Positions 24,997-33,748 are shown, counted from the first letter of the stretch. The stretch: 64,000 bases of DNA from Shimia sp. (GCF_022448905.1 NZ_JAKVCW010000002.1:124001-188000); one strand, 5' to 3'. The notes: generated from the sequence alone by a model not told the origin. Numbers and translations: made by a program.

Positions 24997-25628
24997 TCAT
25001 AGAACCCACCACTCTGGGCGGGCGCCAGCCCGTCCAACACGCCCAGAAGGTTTGCCGCAGCCTCCTCAGCGCCAACCTTTTTATGCGCCGGATAGTTGGC
25101 CGTGAAGTCTGTCGCCACTGTTCCGGGATGCAACGCGACGCAGACCGCCTGCTTACGGCTCCGCGCCAACTCTACCGCCCCTGTCCGGATCACCTGATTA
25201 AGCGCTGCCTTGGATGCCCGGTACGAATACCAGCCACCAGCGCGATTATCACCAATCGACCCCACCCGCGCCGACAAAGCTGCAAACACGCCCCGCTCCC
25301 GCCGCGCCAACAACCTTGGCGCCTGCTTCAACACCAACGCCGGTCCAATGGTGTTCACTGCAAACTGCGCCGCCATCTCTTCCGCGCTCACCTCGCGCAA
25401 CGATTTCTCCGGAGCAGACCTTGTGCAAACCAAAGCACCCGTCGCTACAAAAATAAGTCCAAACGGCCCGTCCAGCGCATCCAGCACGGCCTCTGCCTGC
25501 GCCGGATCGGCAACATCAAACCCGTCCCGCTGCCGCGACAGCCCGACAACCTGCGCGCCTCGCGCCCGCAATCGTGCTGACACCGCCGACCCTATCCCAC
25601 CAGTATCGCCAACCACCAATGCGCGCAT
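24969..25628 (-). CDS. Short-chain dehydrogenase/reductase
   Basis: 219 residues. A Rossmann nucleotide motif MRALVVGDTGGIGSAVSARL, then NTIG, the catalytic Ser in ALSARVGSIGDN and the YxxxK pair in YSYRASKAALNQ mark a complete classical SDR. HPGTVATDFTANYPAHKKV follows. The sequence resembles the CsgA/C-factor type of small SDRs. The substrate is unknown. Its 3' end overlaps the ABA4-like gene tail to tail. Confidence 0.88.
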   Translation of the reverse strand: MRALVVGDTGGIGSAVSARLRARGAQVVGLSRQRDGFDVADPAQAEAVLDALDGPFGLIFVATGALVCTRSAPEKSLREVSAEEMAAQFAVNTIGPALVLKQAPRLLARRERGVFAALSARVGSIGDNRAGGWYSYRASKAALNQVIRTGAVELARSRKQAVCVALHPGTVATDFTANYPAHKKVGAEEAAANLLGVLDGLAPAQSGGFYDYAGLEVPW

Positions 25629-25699
25629 ATCATTCTCCCTCTTGCCCCAATACTACGCGCCACACCCTTAACCGGATGCCCCAAGCTTTTCTCTTTCCC

Positions 25700-25745
25700 C
25701 AAATACCTTGGGGAGTCACAGCCCCGCTGTGACGGGCCAAAGCCC
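25700..25745. repeat. GC-rich intergenic element, copy 2 (CAAATA-CTYGGGG type)
   Basis: CAAATACCTTGGGGAG is followed by the hairpin TCACAG-CCCCG-CTGTGA and the stem GGGC-CAAA-GCCC. This is the same order of parts as the element at 7441-7492. It lies upstream of the leucine leader promoter. Confidence 0.5.
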
Positions 25746-25781
25746 CAATCACCCTCGGACAAAAATCCAAAACTTTTGCCC

Positions 25782-25809
25782 TTTTCATTTACCAAACGGC
25801 ATGTATAAA
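25782..25809 (+). promoter_or_regulatory. Putative promoter of the leucine leader-leuA operon
   Basis: A TATAAA box (25804-25809) lies 8 bases before the ATG of the leader peptide. A weak TTTTCA (25782-25787) sits 16 bp upstream of it. The spacing would place the transcript start at or within a base or two of that ATG, so the leader could be translated from a leaderless mRNA. Confidence 0.4.
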
Positions 25810-25817
25810 TCTGCGGC

Positions 25818-25904
25818 ATGACCAAACGAGCCCATATCGCAACAGACGCGCGCCTTCCGGCGCCCTTTGCGCGTGGCCTCGACCTACTCCTAGTCCGCCT
25901 CTGA
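25818..25904 (+). CDS. leuL: Leucine leader peptide (attenuator of the leuA operon)
   Basis: A 28-codon ORF, MTKRAHIATDARLPAP..., ends LDLLLVRL, so five of its last eight codons are Leu (CTC, CTA, CTC, CTA, CTC), including two of the uncommon CTA. The last Leu codon overlaps the 5' arm of a 9-bp perfect stem, CCTCTGAGC (25898-25906) with GCTCAGAGG (25927-25935). A competing stem pairs GGCGCG (25918-25923) with CGCGCC (25945-25950). This is the layout of ribosome-mediated attenuation: stalling at Leu codons changes which stem forms. The cupin gene and leuA follow. Confidence 0.8.
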   Translation: MTKRAHIATDARLPAPFARGLDLLLVRL

Positions 25905-25950
25905 GCGTGACCCTGTTGGCGCGCGTGCTCAGAGGAGATTATCTCGCGCC
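25898..25950 (+). promoter_or_regulatory. Mutually exclusive attenuator stems of the leu leader
   Basis: Stem 1 pairs 25898-25906 with 25927-25935. Stem 2 pairs 25918-25923 with 25945-25950, which overlaps the loop and encloses the 3' arm of stem 1. No run of T follows stem 2, so the output may be Rho-dependent termination or masking of the downstream ribosome site rather than a simple intrinsic terminator. Confidence 0.6.
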
Positions 25951-26006
25951 ACATGTCTGACCCGCTTCACAGCCAATCGACACCCACAGGTAACTAGGAA
26001 ACCCAG

Positions 26007-26363
26007 ATGCAAAAGATCAATCTCGCCGAAAAACTATCCATGTTCTCAAGCCATTGGGACCCGCACGTGGTTGCCAACTACAATGGCAACGACGTCATGG
26101 TGGTGAAATTTCAGGGCGAGTACCCGCTGCACAAGCATGATACCACCGATGACTTTTTCCTCGTGCTCGAAGGCGAAGTCACCATGGACTACGACAACGC
26201 CCCCTCCGTTACCTTTGGTCCGGGCGAGCTGTTGATCGTGCCCAAAGGCCAGGTCCACCGCCCCCGTGCCGAGAAAGAAGTGAAAGTACTTCTGATCGAG
26301 CCCACCGGCGAACCCAATTCCGGAGACAGCGACCGCGCCCCGTCTCCCAAACCGCATATCTAA
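26007..26363 (+). CDS. Small cupin-domain protein in the leuA operon
   Basis: 118 residues forming one cupin barrel. The metal motif-1 residues are in EYPLHKHDTTDDFFLVLEGEVTM (two His and a Glu-like position), and motif 2 is in FGPGELLIVPKGQVHRPRAE. The C-terminal 20 residues are polar and probably disordered. It lies between the leucine leader peptide and leuA, 14 bp before leuA, so it should be under the same control. The substrate is unknown. Small cupins of this kind include isomerases, dioxygenases and binding proteins. Confidence 0.88.
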   Translation: MQKINLAEKLSMFSSHWDPHVVANYNGNDVMVVKFQGEYPLHKHDTTDDFFLVLEGEVTMDYDNAPSVTFGPGELLIVPKGQVHRPRAEKEVKVLLIEPTGEPNSGDSDRAPSPKPHI

Positions 26364-26377
26364 ACTGGAACAAACCC

Positions 26378-27943
26378 ATGTCCGACAACAAAGTCCTGAT
26401 TTTTGACACCACCCTGCGCGACGGCGAGCAATCCCCCGGCGCCACCATGACCCATGATGAGAAGCTGGAAATTGCCGGCATGCTCGATGACATGGGCGTG
26501 GACATCATCGAAGCCGGCTTCCCGATCGCCTCCGAAGGCGACTTCGCCGCCGTGTCTGAGATCGCCAAGAACTCTGTGAATTCCCGCATCTGCGGCTTGG
26601 CGCGCGCAAACTTCGCCGACATCGACCGCTGCTGGGAGGCGGTGAAACACGCCAAGCAGAACCGCATCCACACCTTCATCGGCACCTCGCCCCTGCACCG
26701 CGCCATTCCGAACCTCACCCAGGACGAAATGGCCGACAAGATCCACCAGACCGTGACCCACGCCCGCAACCTCTGTGACAACGTGCAATGGTCGCCCATG
26801 GATGCCACCCGCACGGAGTGGGACTACCTCTGCCGCGTGATCGAAATCGCCATCAAGGCGGGCGCAACCACCATCAACATCCCCGACACAGTGGGCTACA
26901 CCGCCCCGGCCGAAAGCGCCGACCTGATCAAGCGACTGATCGAGACTGTGCCGGGCGCCGATGAGGTGATCTTCGCCACCCACTGCCACAACGACCTGGG
27001 CATGGCGACCGCCAACTCGCTCGCCGCCGTCGCGGGCGGCGCACGTCAGATCGAATGCACCATCAACGGTCTGGGCGAACGGGCAGGCAATACTGCGCTT
27101 GAAGAAGTGGTCATGGCGCTGAAAACCCGCCACGACATCATGCCTTGGACCACCGGCATCGACACCACCAAGATCATGGCGATCTCCCGCCGTGTCTCCA
27201 CCGTGTCCGGCTTCCTGGTGCAGCCCAACAAGGCCATCGTTGGCAAAAACGCCTTTGCCCATGAAAGCGGCATCCACCAAGACGGCATGCTGAAGAACCG
27301 TGAAAACTTCGAGATCATGCGTCCCGAAGACGTCGGTCTCTCCGGCACCTCGCTGCCTTTGGGCAAACACTCCGGCCGCGCGGCGTTGCGCGACAAGCTG
27401 GAACAGCTCGGCTTTGAAGTGGGTGACAACCAGCTCAAAGACATCTTTGTCCGCTTCAAAGAGCTTGCCGACCGCAAGAAAGAGGTGTTTGACGACGACG
27501 TGGTCGCACTCGTGCGCGCCGACAGCGGCGAAGACGAAGACGACCGTCTGCAGCTCGTGTCCATGAAAGTGGTCTGCGGCACCGGCGGCCCAGCCGAAAG
27601 CACCATCGAGATGGAAGTTGACGGCAAAGACGTCTCCGCCACCTCTGAGGGCGACGGCCCGGTGGATGCCACCTTCAAAGCGATCCGGCAGATCCACCCC
27701 AACACCGCCCGCCTGCAACTCTATCAGGTGAGCGCCGTGACCGAAGGCACCGACGCGCAGGCGACGGTTTCTGTACGGCTGGAAGAAGACGGCGTGATCG
27801 CCACCGGCCAGTCCGCCAACACCGACACGGTTGTCGCCTCCGCCAAGGCTTACATCCACGCGCTCAACCGTCTTCTAGTGCGCCGCGACAAAGTGGGCGA
27901 AGGCGCAGACGCCAAAGAAGTGTCTTACAAGGATCTTGCATAA
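26378..27943 (+). CDS. leuA: 2-isopropylmalate synthase
   Basis: 521 residues. The HMGL-like catalytic domain has TTLRDGEQSPGATMTHDEK at the N terminus and the metal-binding ATHCHNDLGMATANS. It is followed by the LeuA accessory helices (GKNAFAHESGIHQDGMLKN) and a C-terminal regulatory domain (about 390-505) that in the family binds leucine for feedback inhibition. It condenses 2-oxoisovalerate with acetyl-CoA in the first committed step to leucine. It is downstream of the leucine leader and the cupin gene, and a hairpin terminator follows 9 bp after the stop. Confidence 0.97.
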   Translation: MSDNKVLIFDTTLRDGEQSPGATMTHDEKLEIAGMLDDMGVDIIEAGFPIASEGDFAAVSEIAKNSVNSRICGLARANFADIDRCWEAVKHAKQNRIHTFIGTSPLHRAIPNLTQDEMADKIHQTVTHARNLCDNVQWSPMDATRTEWDYLCRVIEIAIKAGATTINIPDTVGYTAPAESADLIKRLIETVPGADEVIFATHCHNDLGMATANSLAAVAGGARQIECTINGLGERAGNTALEEVVMALKTRHDIMPWTTGIDTTKIMAISRRVSTVSGFLVQPNKAIVGKNAFAHESGIHQDGMLKNRENFEIMRPEDVGLSGTSLPLGKHSGRAALRDKLEQLGFEVGDNQLKDIFVRFKELADRKKEVFDDDVVALVRADSGEDEDDRLQLVSMKVVCGTGGPAESTIEMEVDGKDVSATSEGDGPVDATFKAIRQIHPNTARLQLYQVSAVTEGTDAQATVSVRLEEDGVIATGQSANTDTVVASAKAYIHALNRLLVRRDKVGEGADAKEVSYKDLA

Positions 27944-27952
27944 GCAATCGAA

Positions 27953-27982
27953 AGGCTATCCCTGATTGGGGCAGCCTTTTTG
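27953..27982 (+). terminator. Intrinsic terminator after leuA
   Basis: The arms AGGCTATCCC and GGGGCAGCCT enclose a 5-base loop and are followed by TTTTT. Confidence 0.8.
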
Positions 27983-28005
27983 ATGATGGCCATCAACTTG
28001 CCGCC

Positions 28006-28063
28006 GCGCCCGAACCGAGGGGTGGAAAGCGAAGCGCCCGCCCCGTGGGGACGGTTCGGGCGC
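28006..28063. repeat. Long palindrome after leuA, related to 10427-10491
   Basis: The arms GCGCCCGAACCG and CGGTTCGGGCGC are perfect 12-bp complements around a GC-rich centre containing GGGTGGAAAGCGAAGCGCCCG. It shares order and several blocks with the element between gcvH and gcvP. Directly after it comes a second perfect hairpin, TGCCAAAGC-ACA-GCTTTGGCA (28064-28084). Confidence 0.6.
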
Positions 28064-28084
28064 TGCCAAAGCACAGCTTTGGCA

Positions 28085-28178
28085 TTCTCCTGCGGAGCAA
28101 ACGGTGAGTTTCTGAAAACTGATGCTTGAGAAACAGAACACTATGCAAATAGACTCCAGCTAATCAACTTCTAACAGT
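28085..28178. other. AT-richer intergenic stretch
   Basis: No gene or clear signal seen. Together with the following 220 bases it is clearly more AT-rich than the surrounding coding DNA. Confidence 0.4.
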
Positions 28179-28358
28179 GTGACTTCTACTAGGAACATCG
28201 TCTTGCCAAGTTTTGTCCGTTTTCTAAAAAAGTTGGTTGGGTTCGAAACGGGCTTTCCTAAAGCTGCCTATGAGTACGGTCGCATTTTTTTGATTTTTCT
28301 TTTTTGCTTAGCGTCGATGGTTCCAATTCTGTTTCTATTAAACTTAGCAACCAAATAG
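28179..28358 (+). CDS. Candidate 59-residue membrane protein (weak)
   Basis: An open frame from a GTG at 28179 (or a TTG at 28203) to TAG at 28356-28358 encodes a basic N-terminal half followed by a strongly hydrophobic segment, GRIFLIFLFCLASMVPILFLL, ending NLATK. The pattern of a positively charged start plus one helix is protein-like. However, the start codon is non-ATG, no strong ribosome site is visible, and low-GC DNA readily yields hydrophobic frames. Codon use differs from the neighbours. Confidence 0.3.
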   Translation: MTSTRNIVLPSFVRFLKKLVGFETGFPKAAYEYGRIFLIFLFCLASMVPILFLLNLATK

Positions 28359-28401
28359 ATTGTGCACCCCGAATACACGCCACGCAAGCAACTGCCCAAC
28401 C

Positions 28402-29115
28402 TCACCCTATCACCATGTCACCAGCCAAGCCCAAGGCGAACCCGGCCACGGCCCCCAACGCGGGCGAATAGGCCCCGCACTCATGCGCTTCTGGCGCGAT
28501 ATCCTGAAACACCAGATACAAAATCCCACCGGCGGCGAAAATCGTGATCGCCCCCATCGTCTCCGGATCATCTGCCAAAAACGCAAAACCAAGCAACGCA
28601 CAGAGCGGCCCCAACCCAGCCAGCGCGACAAACACCAATAGAACCTTGGCCGCGGGCAACTTCCCCTGCGCCCAAATCTCGCGAAACGCGGCAAACCCTT
28701 CTGGCAGGTTCTGCAAAAACATCATCGCCGCCAACAACTTCGCCGTCGCCGCCTCGGTCACAAGCAACGCCCCAAGCGCCATGGCTTCCGGCAAGAAATC
28801 CAACAGCATCGCCAGCACAAGCGCCCCGCTACCGCCCGCCTTCGCCAAGGCCGCATCCACCAGCGCAAAACACACGCCCCCGGCCACCAACAACCCAACG
28901 GCCAGCGCCACCGGCAGCACCTCCGCACCCTTGGGCACCAGCACCAAAGCCACCGCCGAAAGCAACGCTCCACCGCCAAAAGCTGTGATGGATTTCAGAA
29001 ACCGCGCCTCCACCGCGCGGTTGGAAATATGCTCCACCCGCGCCAGCACGCCCCCCAATGGGATCGCCAAACCGGCAAACAAGGATAACAACAGCGCGTA
29101 ATGAATGGGTCCCAT
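28402..29115 (-). CDS. ZIP-family divalent metal transporter (ZupT-like)
   Basis: 237 residues with about eight hydrophobic segments. The two conserved metal-site helices read LLDFLPEAMALGALL and FLQNLPEGFAAFREI. These correspond to the HN-PEG/HE-x-PEG helices of ZIP transporters, although the classical His residues are replaced by Asp/Asn in the first. It would bring zinc or other divalent metals into the cytoplasm. It lies downstream of the copA-cueR pair on the same strand, with 55 bp between, and may be partly co-transcribed. Confidence 0.8.
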   Translation of the reverse strand: MGPIHYALLLSLFAGLAIPLGGVLARVEHISNRAVEARFLKSITAFGGGALLSAVALVLVPKGAEVLPVALAVGLLVAGGVCFALVDAALAKAGGSGALVLAMLLDFLPEAMALGALLVTEAATAKLLAAMMFLQNLPEGFAAFREIWAQGKLPAAKVLLVFVALAGLGPLCALLGFAFLADDPETMGAITIFAAGGILYLVFQDIAPEAHECGAYSPALGAVAGFALGLAGDMVIG

Positions 29116-29170
29116 GGCGAGATGCTACTACGCCCCCGCCACAGAGCAATCCTTTTGTCACATCAGCGCG

Positions 29171-29557
29171 TTAGCTACGCCCCAGATCCTCCAAAATCGG
29201 ACAATCCGGCCGCCCGTCGCCTGCGCAGTTCGCCACCAGATGGCTCAACGTGCCCCGCATCGCCTGCAGATCCGCAATCTTGCGGTCAATCTCACTCAGG
29301 TTCTTCTGCGCCACGCGTTTCACATCCGCGCTGGCCCGCCCCTGATCCTCATACAGCGCCAACAAGGTCCGGCAGTCCTCAATCGAAAACCCAAGCCCCC
29401 GCGCCCGGCCCAGAAACACCAGCTTGTGCTGATCCTTCTCGCTGAAACTGCGATAGCCGTTGTCGCCCCGCGCCGGGGTCACAAAGCCGATGTCCTCATA
29501 GTACCGAATGGTTTTCGCCGGCAGGCCGGTGTTCTTGGACACTTCCCCGATATTCAT
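29171..29557 (-). CDS. cueR: Copper-responsive MerR-family regulator CueR
   Basis: 128 residues from the ATG at 29557, whose A is shared with the copA TGA (coupled). The N-terminal MerR helix-turn-helix is MNIGEVSKNTGLPAKTIRYYEDIGFV. A dimerisation helix follows, then the C-terminal metal loop CAGDGRPDC. That CX7C spacing is the one used by CueR to bind Cu(I). It activates the copA promoter by distorting a 19-bp spacer, and exactly such a promoter lies upstream of copA. Confidence 0.92.
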   Translation of the reverse strand: MNIGEVSKNTGLPAKTIRYYEDIGFVTPARGDNGYRSFSEKDQHKLVFLGRARGLGFSIEDCRTLLALYEDQGRASADVKRVAQKNLSEIDRKIADLQAMRGTLSHLVANCAGDGRPDCPILEDLGRS

Positions 29558-32031
29558 CACACACCTTCTTTCTTGCTGACCTGAAAGGCTGGCTGGATGC
29601 GCCGCAAGCGCAGCGCGTTGGACAGGACAAACACGCTGGAAAGCGCCATCGCCCCCGCGCCCAACATCGGCGACAGAGCTGGCCCGCCAAAGGGCACCAG
29701 AATGCCCGCCGCCACCGGAATGAGCGCCACGTTGTAGCCAAACGCCCAGAACAGGTTCTCTTTGATATTACGCATCACCCGGCGGCTCAGGTCAAATCCG
29801 GTCACCACGCCACCCACGTCGCCCGCCAACAACACCACATCCGCCGCTTCAATCGCCACATCCGTGCCGGTGCCAATGGCAATGCCCACATCCGCCGCCG
29901 CCAGCGCAGGCGCATCGTTGATGCCGTCGCCGACAAAGGCCACTTTGCCCACGGTGCCGCGCAGCTGCGCCAGCGCAGCAACCTTACCGTCCGGTAAGAC
30001 CTCCGCGACCACATGATCCACGCCCAGTTCCCGCGCCAAAGCCTGCGCCGTGCGCTCAGTGTCGCCAGAAATCATCGCCACGGTTTTACCCATGCCATGC
30101 AGGGCTTTGATCGCCGCGGCCGAGGTTGGTTTCACCGCATCCGCCACCGCAATCACGGCTGCCATTTTACCGTCCACCGCCACGTAGATCGGCGTCTTTC
30201 CTGCTTCGGCAAAAGCCTGCGCCCGCGCCTCAAGATCACCCAAAGGCACCACCAGCGCCGTCATCAACCGCGCTGCGCCCACAGCCACCTGTGCGCCTTC
30301 CACAGCGCCAATCAGCCCATGCCCAACCCGCACCTCAAGGTCCGCACAAGCCGCGACCTCAAGCCCGCGTTCTTGAGCTGCCGCCACCATCGCCCGTGCC
30401 AAAGGATGCTCGGACTGCGCCTCAACCGAAGCCACTTGCGCCAGAACCGCCTGCTCGTCAAAACCCTCAGCCAACACAACATCGGTCACCGAAGGCGCCC
30501 CTTGGGTTAGCGTTCCGGTCTTATCAAACGCCACCACATCGCACTCCTGCAACCCTTGCAGCGCGTCGCCTTTGCGGAACAACACGCCCAGCTGCGCGGC
30601 CCGCCCGGTGCCCACCATGATCGAGGTCGGCGTCGCCAATCCCATGGCACAGGGGCAAGCGATAATAAGCACCGCCACCGCCGCCACCAGCGCATACCCT
30701 AGGCGCGGTTCCGGCCCCACCAGCATCCAGACCACAAAGGTCGCCGCCGCAATCGCCATCACCACCGGCACAAACACCGCCGTGATCCGGTCCACCAAGT
30801 TCTGGATCGGCAGTTTGGCCCCCTGCGCCTGACGCACCATATCGATGATCTGCGCCAGCATCGTGTCGCGCCCGACCTGCTCCGCCTCATAGCGCAGCAC
30901 ACCGGCGCCATTCACAGTGCCCGCAATCACCGCATCGCCTGCGGTTTTCTCCACCGGCACCGGCTCACCGGAAATCATCGCCTCATCCACAAAAGAGCTG
31001 CCATCGAGCACACGACCATCCACAGCCACGCGCTCTCCGGGCCGCAGATGCAGCACATCGCCCACTGCGACTTCCTCGATCGGCAGCTCGGACACAACGC
31101 CCTTACGCTCCACCTGCGCCACGCGCGGCTGCAAGCCAACAAGCTCGGCAATCGCCGCCCCTGTGCGCCCTTTGGCCCGCGCCTCCATCCAGCGCCCCGC
31201 GAGGATCAACACCACAATCACCGCCGCCGCCTCGAAATACACATTGGCTGTGCCCGCCGGCAGCAGCCCGGGCGCAAAGGTCGACACCACCGAGAACAGA
31301 TAGGCCGCCCCCGTGCCCAAAGCGACCAGCGAGTTCATCTCCGGCGCGCCTTTCAAAAGCGCCGGAATGCCTTTCGCGTAAAACTCCCGCCCCGGCCCGA
31401 TCAGCAGTATCGAGGTCAGCACAAACTGGAACAGATAGCTATTCTGCATCCCCACAGTGGCCATCAGCCAATGGTGAAACGCGGGCACCATATGTCCGCC
31501 CATCTCGATGCAGAACACCGGAAACGCCAACACCGCCGCCAACAGTACCCGCCGCTTGGCCGCCTTGGCCTCTTCTTCTTTCCGGTCGGAAACATCTTCC
31601 GGCACGCCCTCTTCCGGCACCCGCGCCGGATAGCCCGCCCGTGTGCTCAGCGCGGCAATCTGATTGGCCGTGATCGCGCCTTCCAGATAGCGCACCGTCG
31701 CACTTTCACTGGCAAAGTTGATCTCCGCCGACAGCACGCCCTCGCCCGCCGCCATCGCCGCCTCCGCGCGGCGCACACAGCCCGCACAGGTCATCCCGCC
31801 CACATCCAGCGTCACCGTGGCCTCCCGCGCCGGATAACCCGCCGATTTCAGCGCCGCGATCACACCATCGCGCACGGTGTCGCCCTCAAACGCCACCCGT
31901 GCCGAAGTGTCTGCCAGGTTCACTCTCGCGTCCTGCACCCCTTCCACTGCGGACATCGCTTTCTGTGCGCGTTTCACACAGCCCGCACAGCTCAGCCCAT
32001 CCAACTGGAAATTCAACACATGCGCCGTCAT
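29557..32031 (-). CDS. copA: Cu(+)-exporting P-type ATPase CopA
   Basis: 824 residues. Two N-terminal heavy-metal domains (GLSCAGCVKRA near residue 13 and GMTCAGCVRRA near residue 80) precede eight membrane helices. The Cu(I) site CPC is in IIACPCAMGLATP, the phosphorylation loop is FDKTGTLTQG, the SEHPLARAM motif is present, and the hinge is VGDGINDAPAL. It exports Cu(I) from the cytoplasm. It is the first gene of copA-cueR, controlled from a CueR-type promoter about 40 bp upstream. Confidence 0.96.
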   Translation of the reverse strand: MTAHVLNFQLDGLSCAGCVKRAQKAMSAVEGVQDARVNLADTSARVAFEGDTVRDGVIAALKSAGYPAREATVTLDVGGMTCAGCVRRAEAAMAAGEGVLSAEINFASESATVRYLEGAITANQIAALSTRAGYPARVPEEGVPEDVSDRKEEEAKAAKRRVLLAAVLAFPVFCIEMGGHMVPAFHHWLMATVGMQNSYLFQFVLTSILLIGPGREFYAKGIPALLKGAPEMNSLVALGTGAAYLFSVVSTFAPGLLPAGTANVYFEAAAVIVVLILAGRWMEARAKGRTGAAIAELVGLQPRVAQVERKGVVSELPIEEVAVGDVLHLRPGERVAVDGRVLDGSSFVDEAMISGEPVPVEKTAGDAVIAGTVNGAGVLRYEAEQVGRDTMLAQIIDMVRQAQGAKLPIQNLVDRITAVFVPVVMAIAAATFVVWMLVGPEPRLGYALVAAVAVLIIACPCAMGLATPTSIMVGTGRAAQLGVLFRKGDALQGLQECDVVAFDKTGTLTQGAPSVTDVVLAEGFDEQAVLAQVASVEAQSEHPLARAMVAAAQERGLEVAACADLEVRVGHGLIGAVEGAQVAVGAARLMTALVVPLGDLEARAQAFAEAGKTPIYVAVDGKMAAVIAVADAVKPTSAAAIKALHGMGKTVAMISGDTERTAQALARELGVDHVVAEVLPDGKVAALAQLRGTVGKVAFVGDGINDAPALAAADVGIAIGTGTDVAIEAADVVLLAGDVGGVVTGFDLSRRVMRNIKENLFWAFGYNVALIPVAAGILVPFGGPALSPMLGAGAMALSSVFVLSNALRLRRIQPAFQVSKKEGV

Positions 32032-32068
32032 CGACTCGCCTCTTTATCGTCTTTTGGTCTCAGCACCT

Positions 32069-32099
32069 CACATAAGGGTTCCAGTCACGGGAAGGTCAA
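32069..32099 (-). promoter_or_regulatory. CueR-type copA promoter with 19-bp spacer
   Basis: On the minus strand, -35 TTGACC (32094-32099) and -10 TATGTG (32069-32074) are separated by exactly 19 bp. The spacer contains the MerR-type dyad TTCC-CGTGACT-GGAA, which continues the ACC before it. The over-long spacer and the dyad are diagnostic of MerR/CueR-activated promoters. Confidence 0.88.
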
Positions 32100-32246
32100 G
32101 CGCACGCGTCAAGAATTTTCGAAAATCCAACAACACCCCTTCAACCCATTGAAATTAATATATACTTATCACACATCATTGTCGAAATCCCGCGCTACTG
32201 ATCGAAAAAAATTACTGCTTAGGCAATTTCTAGTTTGATCCCCAAA

Positions 32247-32267
32247 TTAATTTGAGGCACAAATTAA
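32247..32267. promoter_or_regulatory. Probable XylR (ROK) operator upstream of xylB
   Basis: A perfect 8-bp inverted repeat TTAATTTG-N5-CAAATTAA ends 26 bp before the xylB ATG. The same motif with one mismatch lies upstream of xylF at 39314-39334. The two occur only in front of the two xylose transcription units, and the ROK regulator gene adjoins the second. Confidence 0.75.
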
Positions 32268-32293
32268 CTAAGGAGACCTGAGGAGGAGCCCCC

Positions 32294-33748
32294 ATGTTTG
32301 TGGGATTGGATCTGGGCACGTCTGGTGTGCGTGCCCTGCTGATCGACGCGTCCCAACGCGTGATCGGCGCAAAAGAAGCCGCTGTGGACACCGCGCGCCC
32401 GCATTCTGGGTGGAGCGAACAGCTGCAATCAGACTGGATCGCCGCCACCCAAGCAGTCTTTGCCGAGCTGAAAGCCGATCACCCAGCAGAGGTCGCCGCC
32501 ATCAAAGGCATCGGCGTATCCGGGCACATGCACGGCGCCAACCTTTTGGACGACGCCGGCGCTCCGTTGCGCCCTTGTATGATGTGGAACGACACCCGCT
32601 CCGCAGCACAAGCCGCCAACCTCGACGCAACCGATCAAGTCCGCGACCTGTCCGGCAACATCGTCTTCCCCGGCTTCACCGCCCCCAAAGTGGCTTGGGT
32701 CGCCGAGAACGAACCCGAGACTTTTGCCAAAACCGCCAAAGTCCTACTGCCCAAAGACTTCCTGAACTTCTGGCTCACCGGCGTCTACGCCTCTGACATG
32801 TCTGATTCCGCCGGTACCAGCTGGCTTGACGTCGGCGCGCGCGACTGGTCCGATACCCTACTCACCGCTTCCGGCATGCGCGGCGAGCAGATGCCCGACC
32901 TGTTCGAAGGCTCGGACGCCATCGGCACCGTGCGCGATGACATCGCCACTGAGTTGGGCCTGCCCAAAGGCGTGGTTGTCGCCGCAGGCGCAGGCGACAA
33001 CGCCGCCGCCGCGTGTGGGATTGGCGCGCTCAACGAAGGCGACGGTTTTGTCAGTTTAGGCACCTCCGGCGTGCTACTCACCGGCCGCGACGCCTACGCC
33101 CCGAAACCGGAAAGCGCCGTTCACACCTTCTGCCACGCGATTCCAAACCGCTGGTATCAGATGGGCGTCATTCTCGCCGCCACCGACAGCCTCAACTGGC
33201 TCTCGCGCAATCTGCAAGACACCCCGGCCAACCTCACAAAACTGCTTGGTGACAGCATCACCGGCCCCGGCACCATACAGTTCCTGCCTTACCTGTCCGG
33301 CGAGCGTACCCCGCACAACGACGCCACCATGCGCGGCGCCTTCCTGAACATTGACATCGACGCAGATCACGCTGCCCTCACCCAAGCCGTGCTTGAAGGC
33401 GTCAGCTTCGCCCTGCGCGACAACCTCGAAGCGCTGAAATCCACTGGCGCGGACCTACAAAGCCTGATTGCCATCGGCGGCGGTAGCCAGTCGCCCTATT
33501 GGGTCGAGCTCATCGCCACGCTGCTCAACTTGCCAATCTCTCTGCCCAAAGCAGGCGAATTTGGCGCAGCCCTTGGCGCAGCCCGCTTGGCCATCTGCGC
33601 CGCCACCAACGCCGATCCCGAGGCCATCATGACCCGGCCCGAAATCGCCAAAACTGTTTCCCCCCGCAGCGATCTGCGCGACGCCTACGAAGAGGCCTAC
33701 GCCCACTTCGTCACACTGTACCCCGGCATAAAGGCCCTGACACAATGA
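32294..33748 (+). CDS. xylB: Xylulokinase
   Basis: 484 residues of the FGGY carbohydrate-kinase family. It starts [18 protein letters not shown] (phosphate-1 motif) and has [24 protein letters not shown] and the second family signature around [14 protein letters not shown]...[12 protein letters not shown]. It phosphorylates D-xylulose to D-xylulose 5-phosphate for the pentose phosphate pathway. AGGAGGAGCCCCC precedes the ATG. Its stop overlaps the xylA start (ATGA), so kinase and isomerase are coupled. Confidence 0.95.
   Translation: MFVGLDLGTSGVRALLIDASQRVIGAKEAAVDTARPHSGWSEQLQSDWIAATQAVFAELKADHPAEVAAIKGIGVSGHMHGANLLDDAGAPLRPCMMWNDTRSAAQAANLDATDQVRDLSGNIVFPGFTAPKVAWVAENEPETFAKTAKVLLPKDFLNFWLTGVYASDMSDSAGTSWLDVGARDWSDTLLTASGMRGEQMPDLFEGSDAIGTVRDDIATELGLPKGVVVAAGAGDNAAAACGIGALNEGDGFVSLGTSGVLLTGRDAYAPKPESAVHTFCHAIPNRWYQMGVILAATDSLNWLSRNLQDTPANLTKLLGDSITGPGTIQFLPYLSGERTPHNDATMRGAFLNIDIDADHAALTQAVLEGVSFALRDNLEALKSTGADLQSLIAIGGGSQSPYWVELIATLLNLPISLPKAGEFGAALGAARLAICAATNADPEAIMTRPEIAKTVSPRSDLRDAYEEAYAHFVTLYPGIKALTQ

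Noticed and set aside
25592-25954. A 120-codon minus-strand frame over the leucine leader
   Set aside because: It lies antisense across the leader peptide, attenuator stems and a repeat element, and shows no protein features.
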